The notes: generated by a model from the letters alone, not told the origin. DNA of 64,000 nt from Erythroxylum novogranatense (GCA_029891385.1 CM057235.1:6939001-7003000), one strand, 5' to 3'. Shown: positions 11,701-22,734, numbered from the stretch's first letter. Made by a program: numbers and translations.

Positions 11701-12974
11701 CATTCATGTTTTTAATTTGATTTTGAAATAAGAAAGAATTGAGAATTTTGAGAAATGAGAAGATAAGATTTGCAAATGTAAGATTTTGGAAATGTTTTAT
11801 GAATGGTTTGAAAAGTGAAAGATGTAAAAGATAAGCTGTGATAGGTTTCTACCGTGCAATGTTTAAAAATGACAAACTTCTTGAAAATGAGTTTTTCTCT
11901 TATTGTTCAATTTATAAATATATTATCCACGAGCTTCCAAGCTCACCCCCCTTTCATCCCCATCTCCAGGTTTTGAACAGGAGATCGGATGGAAGATTAT
12001 CAAGACGTTTGGTCCGATTTTGTATCGTTTGGATTTTTGTGTAAATTGGGTTTTGGTATTAATTCTGTATATGGCTTGAATTGCCATGTGTGTATATGAT
12101 TCTGTATATGATTGGATATGAAGGATATGAATTCGGGATTTAAGTTATGATTGTAATTAGAGTAATGAGATTGTTTATGGAATTAAGACATGATTGTTGA
12201 TTTGGCTATGGCTATGATGAGTTATCAAATTGTTTGTAATTATGAAGATTGTGGATTTGAGATGGATGATTTCGATATGTAAAGTACTAGATATAGGATT
12301 GCGTTTGTTATGTTGGATTTCAGACGGGGAGTCTGATGATACTGGATATTTGTGAAAATATAGAAGTGTTGTTTGAACACTTTGCAGGTTTGAGTTAGGA
12401 TAAATGCAGCCGTTATGCTGCCAAAATTTCGATAAAATTGGGATAAAAATGTATTTTGAGATTTGTATGGATATATATAAGATTATGTATGATTGTTGAG
12501 TTTCCAGTATAAGAATGAATTTCCTATGAGAAATTATATGGATGTGATTGGTATAAGAAAGAATGAAAAAGAAAAGAAAAAAAAATTATACCGAATTTCG
12601 GATGTCTTAGTCTAGGTTTCCAACGCGATCATTGTTGTCTTTGTATTTTATTCACGAATGTTGGCATTTCATTCAGTTCAATTACTTCATTTATTTGGTT
12701 TGATTCCATACGTATTCGATTTGATTTCGCCTTATGTTCCGTTCTTTCGATTCGCTTATTCGTTTCGCTTTCGTATTAAATTCGTTTCCGATTTGCTTTC
12801 ACTTTGTTATCCGATTTGTTATTCGTATTCCGATTTTTCATATTCATTTTGCTTTATCGATGGCTTTGTTTTCCGATTCGAAATTTTGTTGCGAAATTTT
12901 CGTTTCCATTCGCTTTCGTTTCCTTCACTCTTCGTTTTTCGGTTGGAATCCGGTTCCCAGATCGGGTCCTAACA
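8766..12974 (+). repeat. LTR1 of giant-LTR element
   Basis: Starts TGTTGGACCCC, ends GGGTCCTAACA. Contents in order: AT-rich 5' part; GC-rich block at 11400-11650 shared with LTRs B and C; TATA at 11913; C-rich block at 11940-11975; hairpins at 12321-12335 and 12406-12421; and a TTCG-rich tract from about 12650 to the end. No gene is supported: open frames in the last 350 bp are Phe/Ser-rich translations of the T-rich tract. Confidence 0.9.
11913..11922 (+). promoter_or_regulatory. Probable TATA box of LTR1
   Basis: TATAAATATA followed after a short gap by CCACGAGCTTCC and the C-rich CTCACCCCCCTTTC. The same arrangement occurs in LTR2 (16748-16757), in the solo LTR (53776-53785) and, diverged, in LTR B on the minus strand. 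Conservation of the set supports a core promoter; the start site itself is not visible. Confidence 0.6.
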
Positions 12975-12978
12975 TTTA

Positions 12979-12992
12979 TGGTATCAGAGCCC
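12979..12992 (+). other. Primer-binding site of giant-LTR element
   Basis: TGGTATCAGAGCCC, a perfect initiator tRNA-Met primer-binding site, 4 bp downstream of LTR1. It shows that plus is the sense strand and that minus-strand DNA synthesis could still be primed. Confidence 0.9.
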
Positions 12993-13577
12993 AGTATTAG
13001 GATCTTAACTGGGCATATAAGATTGATAAGAGTGTGTGAGGATAAGATTGAATTAGTGAGGATATGCTAAGTGATCATTTGATTTTGATGAAAGAAGTAT
13101 GATTGTCTTTAGGAATGTGAAATTGATGTGCATGATTATTTGAAGAATTAAAGTGATTGTTTGCTTTGGGTGTTAAGAATATAATTGATTAGAAACATGC
13201 GTTTGTGGAACTCGAAATGTGAATTGCATAATGAATTGGGAGAAATTGATATAGCTTATACTTATGTGAGATAAAAGAATGACTATGTGAAAGATGACGT
13301 GATGATAAAGATTAAATGATAAATTGAACCATATTAGGGTTCCTTAAGAAATGGACCATTGACTTGTGTCCATATATGAAGAAATAATGAGTTATAGATA
13401 TAGTGCTTTGAGATGATATGGGTGATATGAGATACAAGAAGTGAAATGTCGTGAAGAGATATGATGAGGAACGTAGATAAGAAAAGTGATTTGATTAAGA
13501 TTTCTGGAAAGGAATTAGTAAGAAAGTGCTTTAGTTGGAGTTTAATCAAGTATGAATTTCGAGGACGAAATTCTTTT

Positions 13578-13591
13578 AAGAGGGGGAGAAA
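13578..13591 (+). other. Polypurine tract of giant-LTR element
   Basis: AAGAGGGGGAGAAA directly abutting LTR2 at 13592, the expected primer site for plus-strand synthesis. Confidence 0.88.
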
Positions 13592-16500
13592 TGTTGGACC
13601 CCAATTTTTGAGTAAAAATAAGAAATATTCAAAAGTGGATGAGTTGGTTGAAATTGAGTTGAAAATCAAGAAATAAAGAGAGAAAGTGTAAAAAAATGAA
13701 AATTTGTGAAAAGTTTGACTTTTTGGCCTTTGAGGGTTGACTTTTGATTTAGGCAAAATTTGAGAAAATGATCTACATGAAACTTGTAGATTATGTTAAG
13801 AGTTTTCTGTGGCCATAAAGTTTGCTATTTTTCGATGTCGGGATTGAGAGATATGATTTTCCGAAGATATGCTTTGTTTTGAAAATGCTATTAAGTATAG
13901 ATTTGTGTGTTCTATGCTTCGAGGCCACTCGTCGTATGGATTTAGTCTGAATTGGAGTAAGTAGTCTCCATGAAAGTTTTAGATTATATTTTATCTTTCC
14001 ATTGATATAAAGTTTGCAATTTTTTGATATCGGGGCTAGGAGTTATGAGCAATTAAAAATTGGAAGTCGTTTAGGAAAAGCTGTTTTGGACAGAATCTTT
14101 GATTGAGTTTTTGACCTCTTTTGAAACCTAATTTGATTTTGAGTACTTCAGGGAAGTTTTAGAGATTCCTTTTATATTTTTATTGACACCAAATTTGTCA
14201 AATTCCGAGTTCGGGATCGAGAGATATGATTGTTGAAAAGTTTGGTTTTGAAGTTCCGTTACTTTGTTTTTAATCCGATCCCTTTTGTAATCTTTTGCTT
14301 ATAATTCCTTCGTCCGACATCCGATTGATTTGATTCTCAAAGCGTTGGATTCCTAAGACAATTAATTTCATTTTTATGAAGAATTATGATTTTTAGGAGA
14401 TTAAATGGAAAGAGATTGATTGAACCAAAGTAAGAGATTTGGTTATAGGTTATAAGTTGGATAATTTTCTAAACATGGTTCAGTATTTTGAAAAATTCGG
14501 GAGCTGTACAACTCCGATTGAGTTGATTCTTAAGGCAAAATAAAATTAAGATATGGGGCTACAAATCATATGAAGGGATCGAAATTTAAGTTCATCCCTA
14601 AGATTGTCAATTTCTGGACTGAAGTTATATTGATGTTCAGTCTCGGATTTTGTGAAGGTCCGATAGTATTTTGGCTATAAATTCTTTGTTTCTGATCCGA
14701 ATTGAGCCCGGTCGGTGGCGTTGGATTCGTATGATTGAGAAAAACATTTCTCTAGAAGGAAGTTTTAACAAATTCCTTCAACTTGATGGTGCGAATCAAA
14801 CCCGTAAGTGGAAATAACTTAAAGGAAAGTGTAGGGGCATTTTGGGAAGTCCCCTTAAAGAGAGGGGCAAAAGGGTCATTAGACCCTCATTTTAATTGAC
14901 ATGGCAATGTATTAACTCTTTGGCTGTCGTTGGAATAGAGAAAGCTAGAAGGTTTGAGAAGAAATGATTGAAAATAAGAAGAAAGGAAGCATAGCCATAT
15001 GGATGAATGAGAGCCACACAAAATTTCAAAGGAAATAAGAAGAAGAATAAGAAACGTTGTAGTTTTATTATAGGTTTAAGTTAAGAATCAAGTGGGCTGT
15101 CAATGTTTAGAGATGAGAGCCGAAGACTTGAGCAAATAAGAAAGAAAGAATAAGAAGAAAGGAGAGGAGAAGGAAGCATTCGACGATGAGAAGAAGAGGA
15201 AGCTTATGAATTTTTGATTTTTTTTAGACTTCAAGCTTGTTTTTGTGTAGATTTAAAGGAAGAAGGATGAAAGAAAGTGGAAACTTCCTCTACAGCTCCA
15301 TAAATCCGAAAATAGGAAGAGAAAGAGGTAAGAGAAAATTTTCAACTTTGTATTTTTAATGAGTTTTTGGTTTAGAAATATGGAACATAATTTGGATATG
15401 TGATTTATGAAGCTAATTTTGATGTATATGCCTTAGGTTATGTTTAAATTTTGGATAGAAATTTGTTTAAGGTTTAGGCTTAATTCTGTGTTTGAGGATT
15501 TTGTGAATTGTTGGCTTAGAATTATGGAGAATATGATGGATTGGTGAATTGTGATATTAAGTTTGAAGATTATATTATTTATGAGATTGAATTTGGATGA
15601 AATGGGTTTAGGTAAAATTTTGAATTTGGGGATTTTAGAAAGCTTGGAAAAAATGATAAATTTGGGTTCCCTATAGTTAATTTTGAGAATTATGCAAATT
15701 ATGATGTGGAATTTGGATATTATGGCTTAGGTCAATTTTAATTGAAAGAAGGAAAGAAGCAAGGATCAAATTGATGATCGGGACGAGTTCCTAACATCAT
15801 TTCGAGGTGGGTAGTATATTTATTTGTTGAATTTTAAGCTAAGCATGTGAAATTGAAAATTTAAGAAGTGTATTTTTGATAAATTAATGTTTATATAAAT
15901 GTTTGAAAATTTATGATTTCGAAGGATTAAATTCCTTATTGTGGAAATGATTTTTAGAAAATGCAAGGTTTATGAAATTCAGGGTTTTTGAATTATTTGA
16001 ATAATTTGAGAAATGTGCTTTGTAAATTTTGAATAAGTTTGAATAATGATTCAAAGGAATTATTGCATTCATGGTTATGAATTTTTGATTGATTGTGATA
16101 TGTGATTAAATTGATGATTTGAATTGCATTAGAATTGTTATATGATTTTCATGTGTTATGGGAATGTGTCAAGTATTGACACTATTTGATGTTATGATAT
16201 AAAAAGTTTAAAAGTAAGATTTCGAAAAGTGCTTTCAGGCAATCCGAATTGTTCGGTTTCGAATTATGTGTTATGTGGGTTTGGTCAGGTTCCATCTGTG
16301 GGACGAATGCGCACTTGTCTGTTTTATAGCCTTCTCCGGGCTGCCCGTTAGTGGCATGGAGCTTCGATTTCGGACTCCCTTCACGGCTACATTGGACTGC
16401 TATGCGGAAAAGTGTAGTACGTTCTATTCACTTGCCGCAGGACATTATCTTGAGAATGTGCAAGACGTTCGCTTTTGGACCGAACCAGAGCATTTGATGT

Positions 16501-17805
16501 GTTATGTGCTTTTGTTTCGTTTCTAAGTGTGATGCATTCATGTTTTTAAATTTGATTTTGAAATAAGAAAGAATTGAGAATTTTGAGAAATGAGAAGATA
16601 AGATTTGCAAATGTAAGATTTTGGAAATGTTTTATGAATGGTTTGAAAAGTGAAAGATGTAAAAGATAAGCTATGATAGGTTTCTACCGTGCAATGTTTA
16701 AAAATGACAAACTTCTTGAAAATGAGCTTTTCGCTTATTGTTCAATTTATAAATATATTATCCACGAGCTTCCGAGCTCACCCCCCTTTCATCCCCATCT
16801 CCAGGTTTTGAACAGGAGATCGGATGGAAGATTATCAAGACATTTGGTCCGATTTTGTATCGTTTGGATTTTTGTGTAAATTGAGTTTTGGTATTAATTC
16901 TGTATATGGCTTGAATTGCCATGTGTGTATATGATTCTGTATATGATTGGATATGAAGGATATGAATTCGGGATTTAAGTTATGATTTGCATATGATTGT
17001 AATTAGTGTAATGAGATTGTTTATGGAATTAAGATATGATTGTTGATTTGGCTATGGCTATGATGAGTTATCAAATTGTTTGTAATTATGAAGATTGTGA
17101 ATTTGAGATGGATGATTTCGATATGTATAGTACTAGATATAGGATTGCGTTTGTTATGTTGGATTCCGGACGGGGAGTCCGATGATACTGGATATTTGTG
17201 AAAATATAGAAGTGTTGTTTGAACACTTTGCAGGTTTGAGTTAGGATAAATGCAGCCGTTATGCTGCCGAAATTTCGATAAAATTGGGATAAAAATGTAT
17301 TTTGAGATTTGTATGGATATATATAAGATTATGTATGATTGTTGAGTTTCCAGTATAAGAATGAATTTCCTATGGGAAATTATATGGATGTGATTGGTAT
17401 AAGAAAGAATGAAAAAGAAAAGAAAAAAATTATACCGGATTTCGGATGTCTTAGTCTAGGTTTCAAACGCGATCGTTGTTGTCTTTGTATTTTATTCACG
17501 GATGTTGGCATTTCATTCAGTTCAATCACTTCATTTATTTGGTTTGATTCCATACGTATTCGATTTGATTTCGCCTTATGTTCCGTTCTTTCGATTCGCT
17601 TATTCGTTTCGCTTTCGTATTAAATTCGTTTCTGATTTGCTTTCACTTTGTTATCCGATTTGTTATTCGTATTTTGATTTTTCATATTCGTTTTGCTTTA
17701 TCGATGGCTTTGTTTTTTGATTCGAAATTTCCGTTTCCATTCGCTTTTGTTTCCTTCGCTTTTCGTTTTTCGGTTGGGATCCGGTTCCCGGATCGGGTCC
17801 TAACA
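13592..17805 (+). repeat. LTR2 of giant-LTR element
   Basis: Nearly collinear with LTR1 and ending GGGTCCTAACA before the CTTTT duplication. Same internal order: GC block 16230-16490, TATA at 16748, hairpins at 17167-17181 and 17252-17267, and a TTCG-rich tract near the end that is slightly shorter than in LTR1 (deletion around 17729). Confidence 0.9.
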
Positions 17806-19189
17806 CTTTTGACCTACTTGATATCTTTCTCATCACCTGAATGTGTGGGAGGAGATTGGGGAGTGAGCGTAAAGCCCGTGGGTAACAATCTTATAATCAG
17901 TAACAAGCAAAAACCTTTGAAATAACCATTTTCATTGCAAAAACTCACATTAATGCATAACATGGATACATCACTACTGTCAACATATCATGAACACACA
18001 AAAAACATCAAATTGGTTCGGGTAGATCCAAAACAGAACGTACTACACATTTTCACATAACGGTCTTGCATAATCATGAACTTATGGGAGTCCATGAAGG
18101 AGCTCCATGCCACTAGTGGGCAGGCGGGAGAAGCATTTAGACAAGTGTACTTGACATACTTAGGGGATCACCACGAACCCACATAATATGTAATTTCATG
18201 ACTTGTAAACTTATTGCCCCAAAAAGGCACTAGATCAGAAACTTGGTTTTTCATGACATGATATCTTTTAAAAATCATTTCATTTTTCATTTACAAAATT
18301 TATGCACAGATTATGCAGCACTTTCTCAAAGCATTTAAAGAACAATTAAATGCACATGTGGAAGTAGTTGAAAACATTCATTTCACTTTTCTTGAAAGGA
18401 GACATTTATGGCTTATTAGTCAATTATAAAAATGTAACCCACTTTGAATTTCTTGTTGGTAATGTGCCTCTCCTCTTGCTCCCCTTGTCCTTCTTGATTT
18501 TCTTTTTAACATAAATAAAATCCCTAAATCAATAGAAATTTCCATATGAGAACCTAAAGAAACTAATGTATAAATTGATCCTTGAACTCTTAAACCCATG
18601 CATTTTCTAAGCTCTTGAAACCAAAACCCCTTTTAAAAATCCGAAGCCTTAAAATGCTCTTACCTCAAATCTTCTCTAAATGAAGAAATGCTTAGTTCAA
18701 AAGAAGGCTCTTATCTTCCTCTATATTTTTCCCTTCTTGATCACTCTCAAAATCTCTCTTGAAGGTTGAGAAAAATCAAGACCTAGCCCAAACCTCTCTT
18801 CTCTCTCTAAACCCACGACACTCTCTCTACCTTCTTTCTTATTTTTGTGCTTTCTCTATTCTGTTCTTCCTCACCAACTTTTTTGGCTTCTAAAATGTAT
18901 GCCAATAAATTCCTCTTCCCATTTTACCCCTCCTTCCAAGCCTTAAAGCCTTCCCACTTAAGTGATCTCCCCAAAATACCCCTTATGCAACTTATCACTT
19001 TAGCTTTAATCCAATTCACCTATGTAACCTATTCTCATTAACATTAACATGTTAATTAATTCAAACGTACACTAATCTAGCAAGATCCCAAACTTAATCT
19101 AATCATGCTCATTTATCAAGAAAAAAAATTTGGGGGCCAACATAATCGATTCCCCCATTACTCTATCCTAGTATTCATTATTAAAACTC

Positions 19190-21060
19190 CAACAACCACC
19201 TTCTCTCTAAGAAATCAAATATGTTTTCTTTAGTCTCAATCCCAAAAAACCTCTAGGTCCTAATGGGCTTAATGTCCATTTCTTCCAAAGTACTTGGCAT
19301 ATTACAAGTAGACTGCTAGTGGAAACTGTTTTGGTTTTGGAATTCCTAAACTATGTAAATTTGTTGAGAGAAATTAAAGCAACTCAGATATTCTTGATCC
19401 TTAAACTACATATTTCTAACTACCTCAATGAGTTTTGACCCATTTCTTACTTTAATACCGTTTATAAGGTGATATCTAAGCTCTTTGCTAATAAATTAAA
19501 GGAGTCAATTAACCAACTTATACTTTTTTCCTAATGATCTTTTATTCCTAATAGATCAATCTCTAATAACATTGAGCTAACGAGGGACTATAACACCATT
19601 AGATCTACCAAAAGCTATGCCATTTAAAGTAGACTTCTCCAAAGTATTTGAGAAAATTAATGGAAATTCATTTTATTTAGCTTAGAATGGCTTAGCTTCC
19701 CAAATTTCTTTATCAAATGGATCTATGTTTTCCTATTAACCCCCTTCTAAAGCATCCTCATTAATGGATCTTATACCAAACAATTTAGAGGAGCTAATGG
19801 TATAAGGTAGAGAGATCCCTTATCTCACTAACTTTTCGCCATTTTTATAGAAATTCTCAACAAGATTATTAGGATTAACATTTCAAGGTTTCCTAGTTTC
19901 TACTTCCACCATAAATGCCAAGAGATTATTTTAACTTATTTGTGCTTTGCAGATGGCCTCTTGATGTTCTATGATGTTGACTAACTTTCTATTTTCATTT
20001 TGTATCAATATCTTAATTCTTTCTATAGTTTATCTGGTTTATATATCAACTCTAATAAGAGTATAATCTATTTCTCTTCAGACATCACAAATGTTGAAAT
20101 ATTTTACCAAATGTTTGATATAAATGTGTGTAGCATGCCTTTTAAATATCTTGATATTTCCATCTCTTCTAAAAATTTAAGATTTCATGATTGTTCATTG
20201 ATTTTAGATAAATACAAGAAAATGATCAATGATTGGAAAGTCGAGCTCTTTTATAAGCTAGAAGATTTTAGCTCAACATTTTAGTCTTGAACAATCCTCT
20301 CACCCATTGGAGTACACATTTCCTTAAAATCAATAATGAAATAGAGAAATGAATCAATAATTTCTCTAGCCTAGTAAGATTGTTAACTCCAAAGGAACTA
20401 AGATCAAATGGGGACAATTATGATGGAGAAAATACAAAGATGGACTAGGATTTATTTCAATTCAAATGAAAAGAAAGAGCATTCTTTGCCTTTCATATAA
20501 ATTCTTAGAAAAAGATAGGTTATGATTCTCTTTATTAGAAATCAAAGTTCGGAATGGTGAAGATACCTAGTTTTGGTTTGACAATTGTACTAATGAAAAC
20601 CCTATATTTATGAGAGGAGATTTCCATATCTTCACAACTAGAATTCCAATTCAAGCTCGAGTGAAGAAGGTCATAATTTAGAACCATGGCTAATTGCAGG
20701 TAGATGTGCTTGCTTAACCCCCTTTAACTGATAAAGGATAAGAAGAGTGTAAGAAGAGTGTATGGACCTAGAGCTAATTCCATCAACAGTGATGGAGAAT
20801 TCTCTAACTCCTCCGATCTTAAAGATCTCAGGCCATACACACTTCTTATTCCTTGGTAGAAAATTATTTGTAAAGGTTATTTAAATCCTAAAGCTTCCTT
20901 TATCACATGGTTAGTAGTTAGAAGAAGACTAAAAACCAAAGACAGGATTAAAGGGTCTATTGATCAACTATATACTTTATATTTCCTAGAAGCTGAAGCT
21001 ATTGATCATCTTTACTTCCAATTCAAGTACACAACCTCTATTAGGTTAGAATGTGACACA
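19190..21060 (+). pseudogene. LINE reverse transcriptase remnant (first copy)
   Basis: A non-LTR retrotransposon reverse transcriptase, broken in every frame. Signatures in order: PKKPLGPNGLNVHFF (about 19240), PISYFNTVYKVISKLFANKLK (19440-19500), SFIPNRSISNNIE (19545), RDPLSH.LFAIF (19810), and the catalytic box as LCFADGLLMF (about 19945), where FADD has become FADG. A 94-codon open stretch (20000-20284) contains SLSGLYINSNKS. A zinc-finger-like C-terminal part ends near 21050. The 5' part with the endonuclease is missing. Many stops make it inactive. Confidence 0.8.
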
Positions 21061-21119
21061 TAATGAATCTCTTTGGCCCCGTTGTTGATTGGGAAAACAT
21101 ATTGGTGTGGGCTGAAAAC

Positions 21120-21307
21120 CAATGCCAAATATTGGGGGAAGAACAAATTTGTGGATACTCATACCACAATCTATCATTTTAGGGAGCTCTTTGATGAGTA
21201 AGCAAGGTTCAAAATGTTCAAGACCTCACGATTGCTCTTCCGCTCCTAGATGTTTGAGGGGAAATCTCTAGTGTAGTATGCACTGAAGATGAATGGCTAC
21301 ATCGAAC
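21120..21307 (+). pseudogene. Ty1/copia element F: gag, left fragment
   Basis: Reads IYHFRELFDE...ARFKMFKTSRLLFRS..MFEGKSLV.YALKMNGYIERL, the capsid-type (UBN2-like) part of copia gag, with stops. It continues at 40907 after element D: the GGTTA target duplication joins ..IERL to ..ACLL. The upstream gag, leader and 5' LTR of F are not seen, so F was truncated before or when it met the LINE fragment to the left. Confidence 0.7.
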
Positions 21308-21947
21308 GGTTATGTAGCGCCCCTTTACCGTAGGGTATACACCGGGATGCCCGTAGGTCGTACCGATACATAACCTATGATGAGGGTGCACTACGATTCG
21401 ATCATTTCTATAAACTTCATGGCATCAATATAATTAAACTGCAATATCAAATTCACTAAATTTTTAAAACCAAAAGATACTTCTTATTCCATTTCTTAAA
21501 AACCATAAGTTCACAATTCTATCTGATTACAACTGTACAAAACCAAAAAGGACTAAAATAACTCCTAACTAGGTCATCCCCAAAAGATCCCATCTGACCG
21601 ACCTGTGGGCCATACTCCTCTCGCCGGCACTCACACTGCAAGAAAAGTCTTGCTAACTGGAACTAGGAGTCAACTATCGCTGTCCTGAAAAATAAATGCA
21701 ATGTTGGGTGAGTTTGCGAACTCAGCGAGAAACCATCATCGATGGTCCACCCAACTCATGCATAACAAACAGTTCACACTATATCTTATATATATTAACA
21801 CAACCAAGAATCACATACATTCAGTTTCACATTTATAAGGCGGTTCACTTACCATACAATTCACATTTGAACATTCATATATATGCGATGTACATATGAC
21901 TCTTTCATTTTATTTCGTTGTTGTGACCGTGCGCCTGAGCTCATTTA

Positions 21948-22073
21948 CGTTGAGCCATTGGCTCTGAAAACATTGGGCTTGAAGCCCTGATACGTTGAGC
22001 ATAAAGCTCTGAAAATCGTTGGGCACGAGGCCCTGTGCGTTGAGCTTAAAGCTATGAATACGGTGGCTGCACC
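21948..22073. repeat. Tandem mini-hairpin array in D LTR
   Basis: Five units of about 21-24 bp, each opening TTGRGC (at 21950, 21973, 21995, 22019, 22040) and closing with the complementary RGCYC, so each can fold. Stems alternate GAGC/GCTC, GGGC/GCCC, GAGC/GCTC, GGGC/GCCC, GAGC/GCTa. A sixth, different hairpin CGGTG-GCTG-CACCG follows at 22060-22073. The same array is at 38878-39004 in the other LTR. Confidence 0.8.
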
Positions 22074-22734
22074 GGTCACAACTATCAATTATCTGATCAT
22101 GCATAATGGCATGAATGCACATGTTCCAAATTTCACTAGTCATGTCACAACCTAATATCACTATCCAATTTGCATTTTAAACCAATTAATGACAATTTAC
22201 GCACAATTAACACTTCTATAGCACATTCCAAATATTTCGAACACCTGTGGTCCGAAATCAATCAAAAGCAAACACACATAATCCTTCCTTAACTCCTCAT
22301 GGCATAATTGCATAAAATGTAACACATAAAGGTTGAGAAACCAACTAGGTTACTCACCTCAGAACTTCCGAGCTACTGTCGGGAATTTTCGCCTACGTCG
22401 GATGATCGACGCTCCACTTGAGCCTCTATACAATCAGAATGAATATAACATTACTAAATGTACCAATTTTAATAATCAATAATGCTTATGTATCGAATGA
22501 ATTTTTGTACAATACATGTTATGACATTTCTGACCCTATTCCCGAATTATCTCAATTCCGCGTTTTCACTATAATCTATAGCAATTCCTAATACCATAAT
22601 TCAATTGACTATATTCCAATCAATCACTAACTAATCCAAATTTAACCTCAAAATTCTCTAATTAAAAGAATCACTATCGGCCGAAAGAGGCGTCCTCATG
22701 CATGCGCCGATCCTCGTCATGCATAAAATCTTAC

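Larger units (their letters stand above)
12975..13591 (+). other. Non-coding interior of giant-LTR element
   Basis: 617 bp with no coding sequence. It opens with a primer-binding site and closes with GAATTTCGAGGACGAAATTC (13554-13573) followed by a polypurine tract. In gypsy elements of the chromovirus type the equivalent bases encode the pol C-terminus (FEDEI-like) just before the tract, so the interior is probably an autonomous element reduced to its two ends. The middle has no motif I recognise. Confidence 0.75.
8766..17805 (+). mobile_element. Giant-LTR non-autonomous retrotransposon (LARD-like)
   Basis: A complete element: LTR1 8766-12974 (4209 bp), interior 12975-13591 (617 bp), LTR2 13592-17805 (4214 bp). 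A perfect 5 bp target duplication CTTTT flanks it at 8761-8765 and 17806-17810. The ends are TGTTGG...CTAACA. It has a tRNA-Met primer-binding site and a polypurine tract, so reverse transcription signals are intact, but no gag or pol. The LTRs look very alike with scattered substitutions, suggesting a fairly recent insertion. Classical LARDs have long LTRs plus about 3.5 kb of non-coding interior; this interior is much shorter. It sits antisense within LTR C. Confidence 0.92.
7219..19142 (-). repeat. LTR of element C, split by the giant-LTR element
   Basis: Begins TGTTGGATACCCC at 7219 and ends GGGGGCCAACA at 19142. Removing the insertion 8766-17805 and one copy of its 5 bp target duplication leaves about 2.9 kb. 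Both halves resemble LTR B: GTTTTACAAAGCTTTA near 8609 with GGAGTGCTGC just before the insertion, and TCACCTGAATG with GGGGAGTGAGC just after it. The excess length over B is largely the repeats at 7500-8297. A minus-strand TTATAAG (17891-17896) before CCCACGGGC is the probable promoter. Confidence 0.8.

Noticed and set aside
12979..12992. Match to a tRNA 3' end
   Set aside because: It is a primer-binding site; no tRNA gene body surrounds it.
12658..13070. Overlapping hydrophobic open frames (apparent membrane proteins)
   Set aside because: All three frames are open because the DNA is T-rich with TTCG repeats; not conserved as protein between the LTR copies.
13334..13756. 140-codon minus-strand open frame crossing the interior/LTR2 border
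   Set aside because: Antisense to the element, spans a structural boundary, T/A-biased composition.
21910..22161. 83-codon minus-strand open frame in the D LTR, also at 38840-39091
   Set aside because: It covers the hairpin array; repeated QSF.LN words come from the DNA repeat and the position is inside an LTR.
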